A stretch of 35,522 bases of DNA from a virus, in the IMG/VR virus record IMGVR_UViG_3300018432_000030, positions 1 to 35,522 of that record. One strand, 5' to 3'. A program made the position numbers and the translations under genes. This document shows, piece after piece, positions 6,333 to 12,820 of this stretch. The first letter of the stretch is position 1; each line of letters starts with the position of its first letter. The notes beneath the pieces were generated by a model, which was given only the letters and a program-made list of their open reading frames with translations, made no database searches and was not told where the DNA came from.

Positions 6333-7495
6333 TGCTGCTGCTCGCGGTCGGCTGCCTCGAGGTCGCGCGCCTCGATCAGCGTCTCGACGACCTGAATGCA
6401 CGAGGACACCTCGGCGCGGTTCAGGTCGGTGCGGGTCGTGACGGGGCGCCGCAGTTCGGTCGTCAGCCACGCGTGCTGGTCCTCGTCGGACTCGACCCCG
6501 AGGTCGCGCAGCTTGCCGATCAGCGCGCCGATCGACCGCTGCGTCGCGGGACGCTGGTCGCCGACCGGGTCGGTTGGGTGCGACGGCTCGGCAGGTTCGG
6601 CGGGGCTGTCGTCCGGCGCCGGCGCCCGCTGCGAGGTGAGCGCGTCGGCGACGACGTCGTGCGAGTCGGGCGCCCCGAGCTCGTCGACGCTCACCGGCTG
6701 CTCGGCGGGGTCGAACTGCTCGCCCGCGGTCGTCTCCCCGCGCCTGATCGAGTCGGCGACGACCTGCAGCTGCGCGACGTCCTCGTCGTCCCACCGCTCG
6801 AGGGGGCGACCGACGCGCCGCTCGAGTTGGGTCAGGGTCACGTGCTGCCGCTCGAACCACTGCACCGCGTTGCGGCGCCGGTCGGCGAGCGGTATCCCGT
6901 CGCCGCGCTTGAGCGTCTCGCGCAGCGCCCGCTCGGCGCTGTCGACGAGCCACCGCGGCAGGGTCGCGAACACGCACTCGCGCATCGCCCTCGCGCCCGC
7001 GTTCTGGTTGTTCCGGTACACGTCCTGCAGGTCGATGATCGGCTGCCGCACCTTCCCGCGGCCACCGCCCGGGGCGGGCGCCATGATCTGGTGCGGCACT
7101 TGGAACGTGCGGGTCGCGCGGCTGTTGCGCTGCATGTCCCAGCAGAACGCTTGCACCTCGGACAGCCCGCGGTCGTCGTCGCGCCTTAACTCGTGCACCC
7201 CGTAGTCGACGTTTCCCCAGATGACGGCGAGCTCGCGGGCGAGGTGCACCGACAGTCCCTGCCCGCGGTTCGGTAGCGCCCAGAACGACACGCGGGCGAG
7301 GTCGAACGATCCCGTCGCGTCGGCGAGCTCGGCGCGCACCCGGTCGAGGTCCCGCGGGAACCGTTGCGCGACTTGCACCTGCGCGGCGACCTGCGCGACG
7401 GCGCGCGCCTGCTCGACGGCGACGACCGCCTCGAGCCGCTCGCCGTTCTGCCCGCCGAGCCGGTCGGCGACTGTGGCTAGTGCGTCCGTGGTCAT
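6329..7495 (-). CDS. RecT-like single-strand annealing protein (388 aa)
   Basis: Probable DNA-pairing protein that would anneal single strands exposed by the RecE-like exonuclease coded 1.5 kb upstream. Residues about 50-230 hold the core, with ELAVIWGNVDYGVHELRR, then VQAFCWDMQRN, and NNQNAGARAMRECVFATLP, a pattern found in actinobacteriophage RecT-like proteins. Residues about 255-320 are a flexible acidic, proline-rich linker; the C-terminal 70 residues look like a small separate domain. ATG overlaps the previous stop (ATGA). The pairing role is inferred from the family pattern and context. Confidence 0.75.
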   Translation of the reverse strand: MTTDALATVADRLGGQNGERLEAVVAVEQARAVAQVAAQVQVAQRFPRDLDRVRAELADATGSFDLARVSFWALPNRGQGLSVHLARELAVIWGNVDYGVHELRRDDDRGLSEVQAFCWDMQRNSRATRTFQVPHQIMAPAPGGGRGKVRQPIIDLQDVYRNNQNAGARAMRECVFATLPRWLVDSAERALRETLKRGDGIPLADRRRNAVQWFERQHVTLTQLERRVGRPLERWDDEDVAQLQVVADSIRRGETTAGEQFDPAEQPVSVDELGAPDSHDVVADALTSQRAPAPDDSPAEPAEPSHPTDPVGDQRPATQRSIGALIGKLRDLGVESDEDQHAWLTTELRRPVTTRTDLNRAEVSSCIQVVETLIEARDLEAADREQQQ

Positions 7496-7740
7496 GAGGT
7501 CCTCTTTCGGTGCTGGTCAGCGTTCGGGCATGTGGCGAAGTGCGCGACGAACCGCGGGGGGTCGTCGAGCATGGGCGCGTCGGGGTCGACGAGCAGCGCG
7601 ACCGGGGCATAGGCGCCCGGGGTCGGGTCGGATAGGACGATGTTCCCGTCAGGTACGGGCTCGTCGTCGATCGGCATACGGTTCCCGTTCGCGGTCGTGG
7701 CCCATCGGATGCGGGCGCCGCACGACCGGCAGGTATTCAC
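7492..7740 (-). CDS. small zinc-ribbon-like protein (82 aa)
   Basis: GTG start overlapping the previous stop (GTGA). Cys pair CRSC at 4-7 and a later HFATC block with Cys and His could form one zinc site framing a β-rich middle (PIDDEPVPDGNIVLSD). Such proteins are frequent in actinophage early operons. Function unknown. Confidence 0.8.
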   Translation of the reverse strand: MNTCRSCGARIRWATTANGNRMPIDDEPVPDGNIVLSDPTPGAYAPVALLVDPDAPMLDDPPRFVAHFATCPNADQHRKRTS

Positions 7741-8075
7741 GTCGACCCCTGCTCGAGCGCGGCGACGACCGCGGGGTGTGCGCGTAGGTCGGCGAGTCTG
7801 CGGTCGGTCGCGGTCAGCGTGCGCTCGGCATCGTCGACGAGGTCGGCGAGGTGCTCGACGACCGACTGCTGCACGACCCGCTCGCGCTCGAGGTCGGCGA
7901 GTCTCTCGCGCACGAGTGCCGGATCGAGCCGGATCAGCCCCGATCCGTCACGGTCGTAGGGTCGTCCGGTCAGCGGGTCGACGTCGCTCGGGTGAATGCA
8001 CCCGCATCCTGTGCAGCGGTCGTGGTGACTATTCAGGCAGGGGGTGCAGCGGTTCACGTTGCGCGATGCGGTCAT
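7737..8075 (-). CDS. cysteine-rich N-terminus with coiled coil (112 aa)
   Basis: ATG at 8075 overlaps the stop of the preceding zinc protein (ATGA). Residues 10-24 carry four cysteines and three histidines (CTPCLNSHHDRCTGCGC), a likely zinc knuckle. Residues about 55-105 form a charged coiled-coil helix (RERLADLERERVVQQSVVEH). The layout suggests an adaptor that binds nucleic acid or protein and dimerises; the exact role is unknown. Confidence 0.75.
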   Translation of the reverse strand: MTASRNVNRCTPCLNSHHDRCTGCGCIHPSDVDPLTGRPYDRDGSGLIRLDPALVRERLADLERERVVQQSVVEHLADLVDDAERTLTATDRRLADLRAHPAVVAALEQGST

Positions 8076-8359
8076 CGCGGCGCCCCGCAGTCGGCGCAGA
8101 CACGACGGTCGCCGAGCCGCATCGTCGACGAGTGAGCACAGCGGTTCCCTGCCCGAGTGCACGACGGGCACAGGTCGCGTCCGCCGACCTGCGACCATCC
8201 CGCTTCGTGCGCGACGTCGATCGGCGAATCGGGGTCGATCGTCTGCGACATCGGCAGGTAGCGCGGCGCGACCGGCAGGAACGCGCGGCATGTCTCAAGT
8301 GCCATCGTCGGGCGGTCGTCGCGGGTGCCGTCGCACTGCACGAGCAGTCGCAGCGTCAC
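8072..8359 (-). CDS. zinc-ribbon protein (95 aa)
   Basis: GTG at 8359 overlaps the stop of the 46-aa gene (GTGA). The C-terminal half has CPSC, CAH and CADC blocks, enough ligands for two zinc sites. The N-terminal 45 residues are hydrophobic to polar without a membrane segment. Function unknown. Confidence 0.75.
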   Translation of the reverse strand: MTLRLLVQCDGTRDDRPTMALETCRAFLPVAPRYLPMSQTIDPDSPIDVAHEAGWSQVGGRDLCPSCTRAGNRCAHSSTMRLGDRRVCADCGAPR

Positions 8360-8496
8360 GAGTCGCCCCACAGTGCGCGCTCGTAGCGGTCGGCTGCGCG
8401 GTCGCCCTCGCGCTCGACGTCGTCGCGGGTCACGTTCACGTCGGGCTCGTCCGGCTCGGGCTCGGGGCGCCGGCGCCGCTCGCGCGGGTCAGTCAT
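8356..8496 (-). CDS. 46-aa charged protein of unknown function
   Basis: This short frame starts with ATG overlapping the HNH-AP2 stop (ATGA) and its TGA overlaps the next GTG (GTGA). The first 18 residues alternate Arg, Glu and Pro; the C-terminal half is an amphipathic helix (DDVEREGDRAADRYERALWG). The double coupling supports translation. Confidence 0.65.
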   Translation of the reverse strand: MTDPRERRRRPEPEPDEPDVNVTRDDVEREGDRAADRYERALWGDS

Positions 8497-8975
8497 CGCG
8501 CACCGTCCGTCGGGAAGTTCAGCCGGGCGAACTCATGCCATTGCTCGCGCGCGGCGACGTCGTATGCCCGTGCGGCGTCCTCTGCGGTGTCGAAGTAGCC
8601 GAGGTGTCGGTGCACGCCGTCGGTGGTCAGGTAGGCGCGCCAGCGCCCCGTGCGCTTGTAGTGGCTCACTCCCTTGTAACCCCCGACGACCCGCGGGCGG
8701 CTGTTCGCGTTGTTCTGTGATCCTGTCGCGTGCCGCAGGTTGTCGCGGCGGTTGTTCAGCCCGTCGCCGTCGATGTGATCGACCAGCGGCCACCCCGTCA
8801 GGAACGTGTGCAGGTACAGCCCGCGCTGCACGTTCGGCTCGGGGCGATAGAACCGCCGCGCATACCAGCGACCGTCGCAGTCGGCGGCGTGCCAGCTGCC
8901 TACGCTCAGCACGGCGGGGGCGTCCTCGTCGTCGATGACGGCGACGAGTCCTCGTGACAGCGGGACCCCGGTCAC
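8493..8975 (-). CDS. HNH endonuclease with AP2 DNA-binding domain (160 aa)
   Basis: Free-standing homing-type endonuclease. Residues about 55-85 contain the HNH core: LHTFL followed by VDHIDGDGLNNRRDNLR with His67 and the Asn residues. Residues 99-155 form an AP2-type domain (GYKGVSHYKRTGRWRA, later HLGYFDTAEDAARAYD), which contacts DNA. GTG overlaps the exonuclease stop (GTGA). The gene sits between the exonuclease and RecT genes, where an invading homing gene is plausible, but the coupled overlaps show it is now part of the operon. Confidence 0.9.
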   Translation of the reverse strand: MTGVPLSRGLVAVIDDEDAPAVLSVGSWHAADCDGRWYARRFYRPEPNVQRGLYLHTFLTGWPLVDHIDGDGLNNRRDNLRHATGSQNNANSRPRVVGGYKGVSHYKRTGRWRAYLTTDGVHRHLGYFDTAEDAARAYDVAAREQWHEFARLNFPTDGAR

Positions 8976-9844
8976 TGGTCGTCGCCGTATATGTCGAGCT
9001 CGTGCTGACGATGCGCCCATGCGGGTGCGCTGATGGTCGTTATCCCGGCAGCGGTGTATCCCGGCCATGTGTCCTCGCGGGTGCAACGGGCGAACGTCTC
9101 GAGCGCCTGCTGCACCTTGTCGGCGCCCATTTGTAGCGTCGGCGCGTCGAGCTCGACGACGTTCACGAGGTACGGCGCCGTTTTCTCTTGGAACACGAAC
9201 AGGAACGGCACCGACCGGGCGAGCCCGAGCCCGAGGACGAGGTCGCGGTAAAACGCGGCCTGCATGTGGTACCCGTACGCGACGATCGAGCGGGCGAGCG
9301 CGTCGGGGTCGGCGCTGTCGGTCGTCTTGTAGTCGACGAGGATCAGCCGCCCGTTCTGGTCGGCGCGGCGCAGCCAATCGACGCGCCCGCGGCGGTCGAC
9401 GCCGTGCTCGGGGTCGTGCCAGAACAGCGACACCTCGGGTTCGCCGCTGCCTTTCGTCAGCACCCGCGCGGCGAGCGGGTCGGCGCGCAGCGCGTCGGCC
9501 ATGTCGGCGACCTGTTTCGCGGTGTCGGCGAGGATCGGCACCCTGCCCTCGGCGCGGGCGAGGTCCCGCGCCGCGCGTGCCTCTTTCGTGCGCCAGTCGG
9601 GGAACGTGAACACGGCGAGCTCGGGTCCGACCCCGAGTACCGCGGCGTGCGCCGCGTGCCCGACGTCGAACTGCGCGCGGGGTGGGCGCCCGTGCTCGCG
9701 TTCGTACGCGAATCGCGCGGGTCCGCCTGGCCGGACGATCGTTTTCGCGCCGCTGAATGACAGCGCGGGGTGCTGCAGGTACTGCTCGTGCGGCAGGTCG
9801 CGCACGACAGCGTCACCTGTCGGGCTGAGGTCGATCACGGTCAC
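8972..9844 (-). CDS. RecE/RecB-like PD-(D/E)XK exonuclease (290 aa)
   Basis: Probable 5'-3' double-strand DNA exonuclease, the partner of the RecT-like protein. Motifs of the PDDEXK_1/RecB-nuclease group are visible: GHAAHA at 62-67, the catalytic Asp in GRVDWL (153-158), VDYKT at 170-174 with the catalytic Asp171 and Lys173, and YHMQAAFY at 192-199 with a conserved Gln. GTG overlaps the previous stop (GTGA). Length is close to other phage forms of the family. The pair would support recombination-dependent replication or end repair; no Sak or Redβ homologue is seen. Confidence 0.88.
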   Translation of the reverse strand: MTVIDLSPTGDAVVRDLPHEQYLQHPALSFSGAKTIVRPGGPARFAYEREHGRPPRAQFDVGHAAHAAVLGVGPELAVFTFPDWRTKEARAARDLARAEGRVPILADTAKQVADMADALRADPLAARVLTKGSGEPEVSLFWHDPEHGVDRRGRVDWLRRADQNGRLILVDYKTTDSADPDALARSIVAYGYHMQAAFYRDLVLGLGLARSVPFLFVFQEKTAPYLVNVVELDAPTLQMGADKVQQALETFARCTREDTWPGYTAAGITTISAPAWAHRQHELDIYGDDQ

Positions 9845-9966
9845 TGGTCGTCGTCCTCTCCGTTGACGCAGGCGCGGTCGCGCGGCGTGGGGCATGGCGG
9901 GATGGTCGGGCAGTGCCCGTCGAGGCTGAACGGGCAGAACACGTCGGGCAGTTCGTCGTCGGTCAC
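9841..9966 (-). CDS. 41-aa cysteine-containing protein
   Basis: GTG overlaps the previous stop (GTGA) and lies downstream of GAGAGGA. Cysteines at about residues 11, 19, 24 and 33 could bind a metal ion. The TGA overlaps the exonuclease GTG. Function unknown. Confidence 0.65.
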   Translation of the reverse strand: MTDDELPDVFCPFSLDGHCPTIPPCPTPRDRACVNGEDDDQ

Positions 9967-10133
9967 GGTCGGGGGTCCTCTCGGGGGTCGGGGTCGTCGG
10001 TCGCGTCGGCGATGGCTGCGGCGACGGCGAACGGGTCGAGCCGCAGCAGCGCGAGCTCGGCACGCGCGCATTCGGCGCACGTGACCTCGTATTTGTTCTG
10101 ACAGCCGCGTCCGCAGCGGGGGCAGAGCTTCAC
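9963..10133 (-). CDS. 56-aa zinc-ribbon protein
   Basis: Starts at GTG overlapping the preceding stop (GTGA). CPRC at 4-7, a Cys at 11 and CAEC at 19-22 form a compact zinc ribbon, followed by a helix and an acidic tail. Function unknown; it belongs to a series of tiny zinc proteins encoded along this operon. Confidence 0.7.
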   Translation of the reverse strand: MKLCPRCGRGCQNKYEVTCAECARAELALLRLDPFAVAAAIADATDDPDPREDPRP

Positions 10134-10336
10134 GGTCGGGTGTCCTCTCGGTCGGCGGTCATAGCGGCGGTGAGTGCCTCGAGCAGCTGTTCGGCGTCGT
10201 CATGCCCGAGCCGCAGCATCAGCCCGACGGCGGGGCAGCGGACGTACACGATCCCGTCGCGGTCGCGGTCGCGGTCGACGTCGAACGGGTGCGGTGTGAG
10301 GGCGGCTGACGCGCTGGTCACTACGGCTACGGGCAT
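10130..10336 (-). CDS. small protein of unknown function (68 aa)
   Basis: ATG at 10336 has a GGAGGA ribosome binding site, which fixes the start although it lies inside the end of the upstream membrane-protein gene (10-bp overlap). The sequence has a β-rich middle (GIVYVRCPAVGLMLRLGHDD) and a helical C-terminus. No motif recognised. Confidence 0.75.
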   Translation of the reverse strand: MPVAVVTSASAALTPHPFDVDRDRDRDGIVYVRCPAVGLMLRLGHDDAEQLLEALTAAMTADREDTRP

Positions 10337-10494
10337 GGGTAGTCCTCCGGTCGGGTGTGGGCGCGCTGGTCGGCGAGCCGGATCGCCCGCGCGATGAGTA
10401 CGGCGACGGTCACGGCGGCGATCAGCCACGCGAGGACGGCGAGCACGACGAGTAGCCACATGCGCCGCAGTCTGCGCGGCAGGTGTGACGTCAT
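10327..10494 (-). CDS. 55-aa single-pass membrane protein
   Basis: ATG overlaps the previous stop (TGATG). A basic N-terminus (HLPRRLRRMW) is followed by a 24-residue hydrophobic segment (LLVVLAVLAWLIAAVTVAVL) and a polar tail, predicting one membrane helix. Small membrane proteins of this kind are common among phage early genes; role unknown. Confidence 0.75.
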   Translation of the reverse strand: MTSHLPRRLRRMWLLVVLAVLAWLIAAVTVAVLIARAIRLADQRAHTRPEDYPCP

Positions 10495-10601
10495 CAGGTG
10501 AGCACCTCGAGCGCGGGGCTCGCCGACTCGCGGATCGCCCACACGAACGCGCGCACCCGCCGATCCTCGGCGGCGCGGCGACGACGCAGCGCGGCGATCA
10601 C
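10494..10601 (-). CDS. 35-aa coupled small ORF
   Basis: GTG overlaps the previous stop (GTGA) and the TGA overlaps the next ATG (TGATG). The peptide starts with a strongly basic helix (ALRRRRAAEDRRVRAFVW) and may bind nucleic acid. Without it a 100-base hole would be left in an otherwise gapless operon. Confidence 0.55.
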   Translation of the reverse strand: MIAALRRRRAAEDRRVRAFVWAIRESASPALEVLT

Positions 10602-10837
10602 GAGGTGCCCCGCTCGAGCTCGGCGAGCACCTCGCGCCCGCGGGCGGTCAGCACGACCATGCGAGTAACAGGCGAATGTGTCGCGAGCTCATGCGTGATG
10701 AGCGACAGCAGGGTTCGCAGTTTCGGCGGCTCGATTCCTGCGGGCGGCGCCGCTCGCAGGACACCCGCGGGCAGTGCGGCGAATCGCAGCGCGTTGATCT
10801 GCTGCGGCGACAGGCGGGGTCGGGCGGGGTTGCTCAC
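10598..10837 (-). CDS. winged-helix-like small protein (79 aa)
   Basis: GTG overlaps the previous stop (GTGA). The C-terminal half (TLLSLITHELATH, then MVVLTARGREVLAELERG) matches the last helix and wing of a MarR/PadR-like winged-helix fold, suggesting DNA binding. It is short for a full domain. The same LTDRGRQVLDEAL-type ending occurs in the larger DNA-binding protein at 11465-12220. Confidence 0.65.
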   Translation of the reverse strand: MSNPARPRLSPQQINALRFAALPAGVLRAAPPAGIEPPKLRTLLSLITHELATHSPVTRMVVLTARGREVLAELERGTS

Positions 10838-11028
10838 TGGTCGACCTGCGCGGCGTTGTACGCGGCGATCGCGGCGCGGGCGCCCGTCTCGTCGGCCCGG
10901 TCGGTCGTGTCCAACACGACAGCCGGCGCGGGCTGCTCGAGGTTCGCGGACGCGAGCGCGTCGGCGACACCCCCGAGCCCGGCGACGACGGCGGCGAACA
11001 TGAGCAGGGTTGCAAGGGTGTGACGCAT
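10834..11028 (-). CDS. secreted or membrane-anchored small protein (64 aa)
   Basis: First gene of the leftward early operon, with an AGAGGA ribosome binding site before ATG 11028. Residues 1-28 look like a signal peptide (MRHTLATLLMFAAVVAGLGG) with possible cleavage after ADALA; the rest is polar and helical. There is no lipobox Cys. The product may act at or outside the membrane; function unknown. Confidence 0.7.
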   Translation of the reverse strand: MRHTLATLLMFAAVVAGLGGVADALASANLEQPAPAVVLDTTDRADETGARAAIAAYNAAQVDQ

Positions 11029-11106
11029 GATCGGTGTCCTCTGGTCGCGGTCGCATGTGGTGTTGCTCCGTCGACGGGGTCAGGGTCGGCGGTTCGTGCT
11101 GAGGAC

Positions 11107-11135
11107 AACATACCCCCGGGGTGCGTCAGTTTCGA
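11107..11135 (-). promoter_or_regulatory. putative promoter of the leftward early operon
   Basis: On the minus strand a -35-like TCGAAA (complement of 11130-11135) is 17 bp from a -10-like TATGTT (complement of 11107-11112), preceded by a G-rich extended region. The first gene starts about 80 bases downstream. The -35 lies within the operator palindrome at 11123-11138. Confidence 0.5.
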
Positions 11136-11138
11136 CGC
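11123..11138. promoter_or_regulatory. operator-like palindrome GCGTCAGTTTCGACGC
   Basis: Second member of the GCGTC-N6-GACGC family; read on the minus strand (GCGTCGAAACTGACGC) it differs from the 12533 site at only two of sixteen positions. It covers the -35 of the early promoter, as expected of a repressor site. The Cro/CI-like protein at 12572-12805 and the DNA-binding protein at 11465-12220 are the candidate ligands. Confidence 0.6.
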
Positions 11139-11151
11139 GACACGCGCCGCT

Positions 11152-11180
11152 GTCCACACTCTGTGCGTAACCATGTGGAC
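11152..11180. promoter_or_regulatory. inverted repeat GTCCACA-N15-TGTGGAC
   Basis: Seven-base perfect arms (11152-11158 and 11174-11180) lie just upstream of the early promoter -35. The 22-bp centre-to-centre spacing puts both arms on one DNA face, fitting an activator or accessory site. It could also be chance in GC-rich DNA. Confidence 0.3.
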
Positions 11181-11210
11181 GACCCGATAACTGCCGTGAC
11201 GGAACCCCGC

Positions 11211-11351
11211 CTAGCGGTCGACCGGGCGCCCCGCCCGCAGGTCACGCAGGCACAGCCACGCGTCGACCGCGACCCCCGCGGCGATGCCGGCAGGCAACGG
11301 GGCGACGATCAGGAACCCGCACACGATCCATGACCACACCCGGTCGAGCAT
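11211..11351 (-). CDS. 46-aa single-pass membrane protein
   Basis: ATG at 11351 begins a frame with a 25-residue hydrophobic segment (VWSWIVCGFLIVAPLPAGIA) and a basic C-terminal end. It lies alone between the stem-loop at 11361-11399 and the early promoter, with a weak ribosome binding site. If the hairpin terminates transcription, read-through would be needed for its expression. Confidence 0.5.
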   Translation of the reverse strand: MLDRVWSWIVCGFLIVAPLPAGIAAGVAVDAWLCLRDLRAGRPVDR

Positions 11352-11360
11352 CCACGAACG

Positions 11361-11399
11361 ACAGCACCCCCGCCCGGGATCACGGGGCGGGGGTGCTGT
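11361..11399 (-). terminator. perfect 15-bp stem-loop, probable terminator
   Basis: ACAGCACCCCCGCCC (11361-11375) pairs perfectly with GGGCGGGGGTGCTGT (11385-11399) around a 9-base loop. No U-run follows on either strand, which is usual for high-GC actinobacterial terminators. It lies 65 bases after the stop of the 251-aa DNA-binding protein gene and would end that regulatory operon. Confidence 0.75.
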
Positions 11400-11464
11400 G
11401 TGCTCACGGGCGCGACCCCGTTCGCTGCGACCGCGACGGGAACCACCCCGACGCGGTGCCGATG

Positions 11465-12220
11465 CTAGCCGAGCGGCGCCTGCTCGGCTGCGTCCCGCGC
11501 GGCGAGCGCCTCGTCGAGCACCTGCCGACCGCGATCGGTCAGCACGTACGGCATGCGGCGCTCGCGCAGCCCCTCGCCGAACGCGAGCAGCCCGCCCCCC
11601 TTGCCGTTGCGCCCGCGCTCGAGCCGCGACAGCAGTCCCGTCGCGGTGCCGATCGGCCATCCCGTCTCGAGGTCCAGTTCTGACGAGGTCAGCCCGCGCT
11701 CGCCCTGCGCGGCGACCCGGGCGAGCGCCGTGCGGGTCCGGTCGAGTCCGCGGAACGGGTCGAGCGGCTCGGGCTCGTCGTCGACGACCGTCGACGGGCG
11801 GTCGGGCACGAGCCCGAGCCGACGCTGCGTCGCGTGCACCGTGCCGACCGACGCGCCGAGCGCGTCCCGCTGCTCGCGGACGGTGTACCCGGCGATCGTC
11901 ATGGACGCGATCAGCGCGTCGCGCTCGGCGACGATCGCCGACTGACCTTGCGCCAGCTTGTACACGAACAGGTCGCCGAATTCGCGCTCGACGTACTCAT
12001 GCCAGTGCGCGTAGCCGAGCACGACGTGCGCTGAGCCCTCGCGGAGCTCGACGAGGTTCGTTCCCGACTGCCGCAGCAGTTCCCGGGTCGTGTCGGTCAG
12101 CTGGCGGGCGCGCTCGCGGGTCATGTACAGGATCGACGTGCGGTCGACGGGCGCCCACACGGCGAGCGGCGCGTCGCGGTCGTCGTCGTGCGCCGTGATC
12201 ACGGCGAGCTCGGCGCTCAC
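11465..12220 (-). CDS. helix-turn-helix and winged-helix DNA-binding protein (251 aa)
   Basis: Residues about 35-85 contain an LREGSAHVVLGYAHWHEYVEREFG block seen in phage and plasmid DNA-binding proteins. Residues 95-137 form a helix-turn-helix (ALIASMTIAGYTVREQRDAL, then SVGTVHATQRRLGL). The C-terminal 85 residues look like a separate winged helix (GLTSSELDLETGWPIGTATGLLSRL, ending in LTDRGRQVLDEAL). GTG overlaps the previous stop (GTGA). With two DNA-binding units it may regulate the adjacent promoters or help partition or replicate DNA; which is unknown. Confidence 0.75.
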   Translation of the reverse strand: MSAELAVITAHDDDRDAPLAVWAPVDRTSILYMTRERARQLTDTTRELLRQSGTNLVELREGSAHVVLGYAHWHEYVEREFGDLFVYKLAQGQSAIVAERDALIASMTIAGYTVREQRDALGASVGTVHATQRRLGLVPDRPSTVVDDEPEPLDPFRGLDRTRTALARVAAQGERGLTSSELDLETGWPIGTATGLLSRLERGRNGKGGGLLAFGEGLRERRMPYVLTDRGRQVLDEALAARDAAEQAPLG

Positions 12221-12510
12221 AGCGCACCGCCCGCGCGCAGTTCGCGGTTCACGGCGGCAGCGGCGGCACCCGGGGTGCCGTACAGCGCGATCAGGTCGGC
12301 AGCCGCACCCGGCTGCACGAGCACGATCAGGGTTCCGTCGTCGGCGCCGAGCTCGTCGCCGTCGATCGTCTCGAACATCTCGAGCCGGGCGCGGTACACA
12401 GCCGGGGCGGTGGTCATGTCGGCGACGTCGAGAACGACAGTGCCGAGCAGTCGGGTCGCGGCAGCGGCGAGCGCTGCGGCGCTGATCTTGGGGGTACGGG
12501 TCGCGGTCAC
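12217..12510 (-). CDS. protein of unknown function in regulatory operon (97 aa)
   Basis: The GTG start lies six bases after GACAAT and one base after TAGAGT, so the transcript may be leaderless. The protein is Ala-rich with alternating helices and strands (TLIVLVQPGAAADLIALYG). It is co-transcribed with the 251-aa DNA-binding protein (GTGA overlap) and sits behind an operator-like palindrome. Confidence 0.7.
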   Translation of the reverse strand: MTATRTPKISAAALAAAATRLLGTVVLDVADMTTAPAVYRARLEMFETIDGDELGADDGTLIVLVQPGAAADLIALYGTPGAAAAAVNRELRAGGAL

Positions 12511-12532
12511 GACTCTATTGTCGGCACATGTC

Positions 12533-12548
12533 GCGTCGAACTTGACGC
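12533..12548. promoter_or_regulatory. operator-like palindrome GCGTCGAACTTGACGC
   Basis: Third site of the GCGTC-N6-GACGC family, 23 bases upstream of the GTG at 12510. A TTCGAC inside it lies 17 bp from TAGAGT on the minus strand, a possible -35/-10 pair. Repressor binding here would shut the 12510-11465 operon. Confidence 0.6.
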
Positions 12549-12555
12549 GGCGCGC

Positions 12556-12571
12556 TGTTCGATTCTGAACA
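12556..12571. promoter_or_regulatory. palindrome TGTTCGATTCTGAACA
   Basis: TGTTC-N6-GAACA lies directly after the stop of the repressor-like gene and 8 bases from the 12533 palindrome. The same TGTTC-N6-GAACA frame occurs at 29250-29265. It may be a binding site for a second regulator or a weak hairpin. Confidence 0.4.
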
Positions 12572-12805
12572 TCACCCGATCGGGGGAGTCGTCGTGCGGG
12601 CGAGCCGCAGCAGGTGCTCGGGGGTCACCTCGAGCGCGCGGGCGAGCGCGTCGAGCTCGTCGATCGTCAGCTGCCGGTCGCCGTTCATGGCGCGGTGCAG
12701 CAGCGTCGGCGGCATGCCCGCCGCGCGGGCGAGCGCATTCTGCGACAGCCCCCGCGCGGACATGCGGCGGCGCACCTCGTCGGCGACAGCGTCGGCGAGC
12801 GTCAC
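12572..12805 (-). CDS. Cro/CI-like repressor (77 aa)
   Basis: Small XRE-family helix-turn-helix protein. Helices span 3-17, SQNALARAAG (21-30), the recognition helix PPTLLHRAMNG (32-42) and ELDALARALEVTPEHLL (50-66). It lacks any oligomerisation or cleavage domain, so it is Cro-sized rather than a full CI. GTG at 12805 is chosen because GAGAGGA lies upstream; a GTG at 12859 would overlap the divergent gene. It is the natural candidate ligand for the nearby GCGTC-N6-GACGC sites. Its gene starts 15 bp from the divergent plus-strand gene. Confidence 0.8.
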   Translation of the reverse strand: MTLADAVADEVRRRMSARGLSQNALARAAGMPPTLLHRAMNGDRQLTIDELDALARALEVTPEHLLRLARTTTPPIG

Positions 12806-12820
12806 GGGCGGGGTCCTCTC

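Noticed and set aside
6396-7205. Plus-strand ORFs opposite the RecT-like gene
   Set aside because: Shadows of a gene with family motifs and coupled ends.
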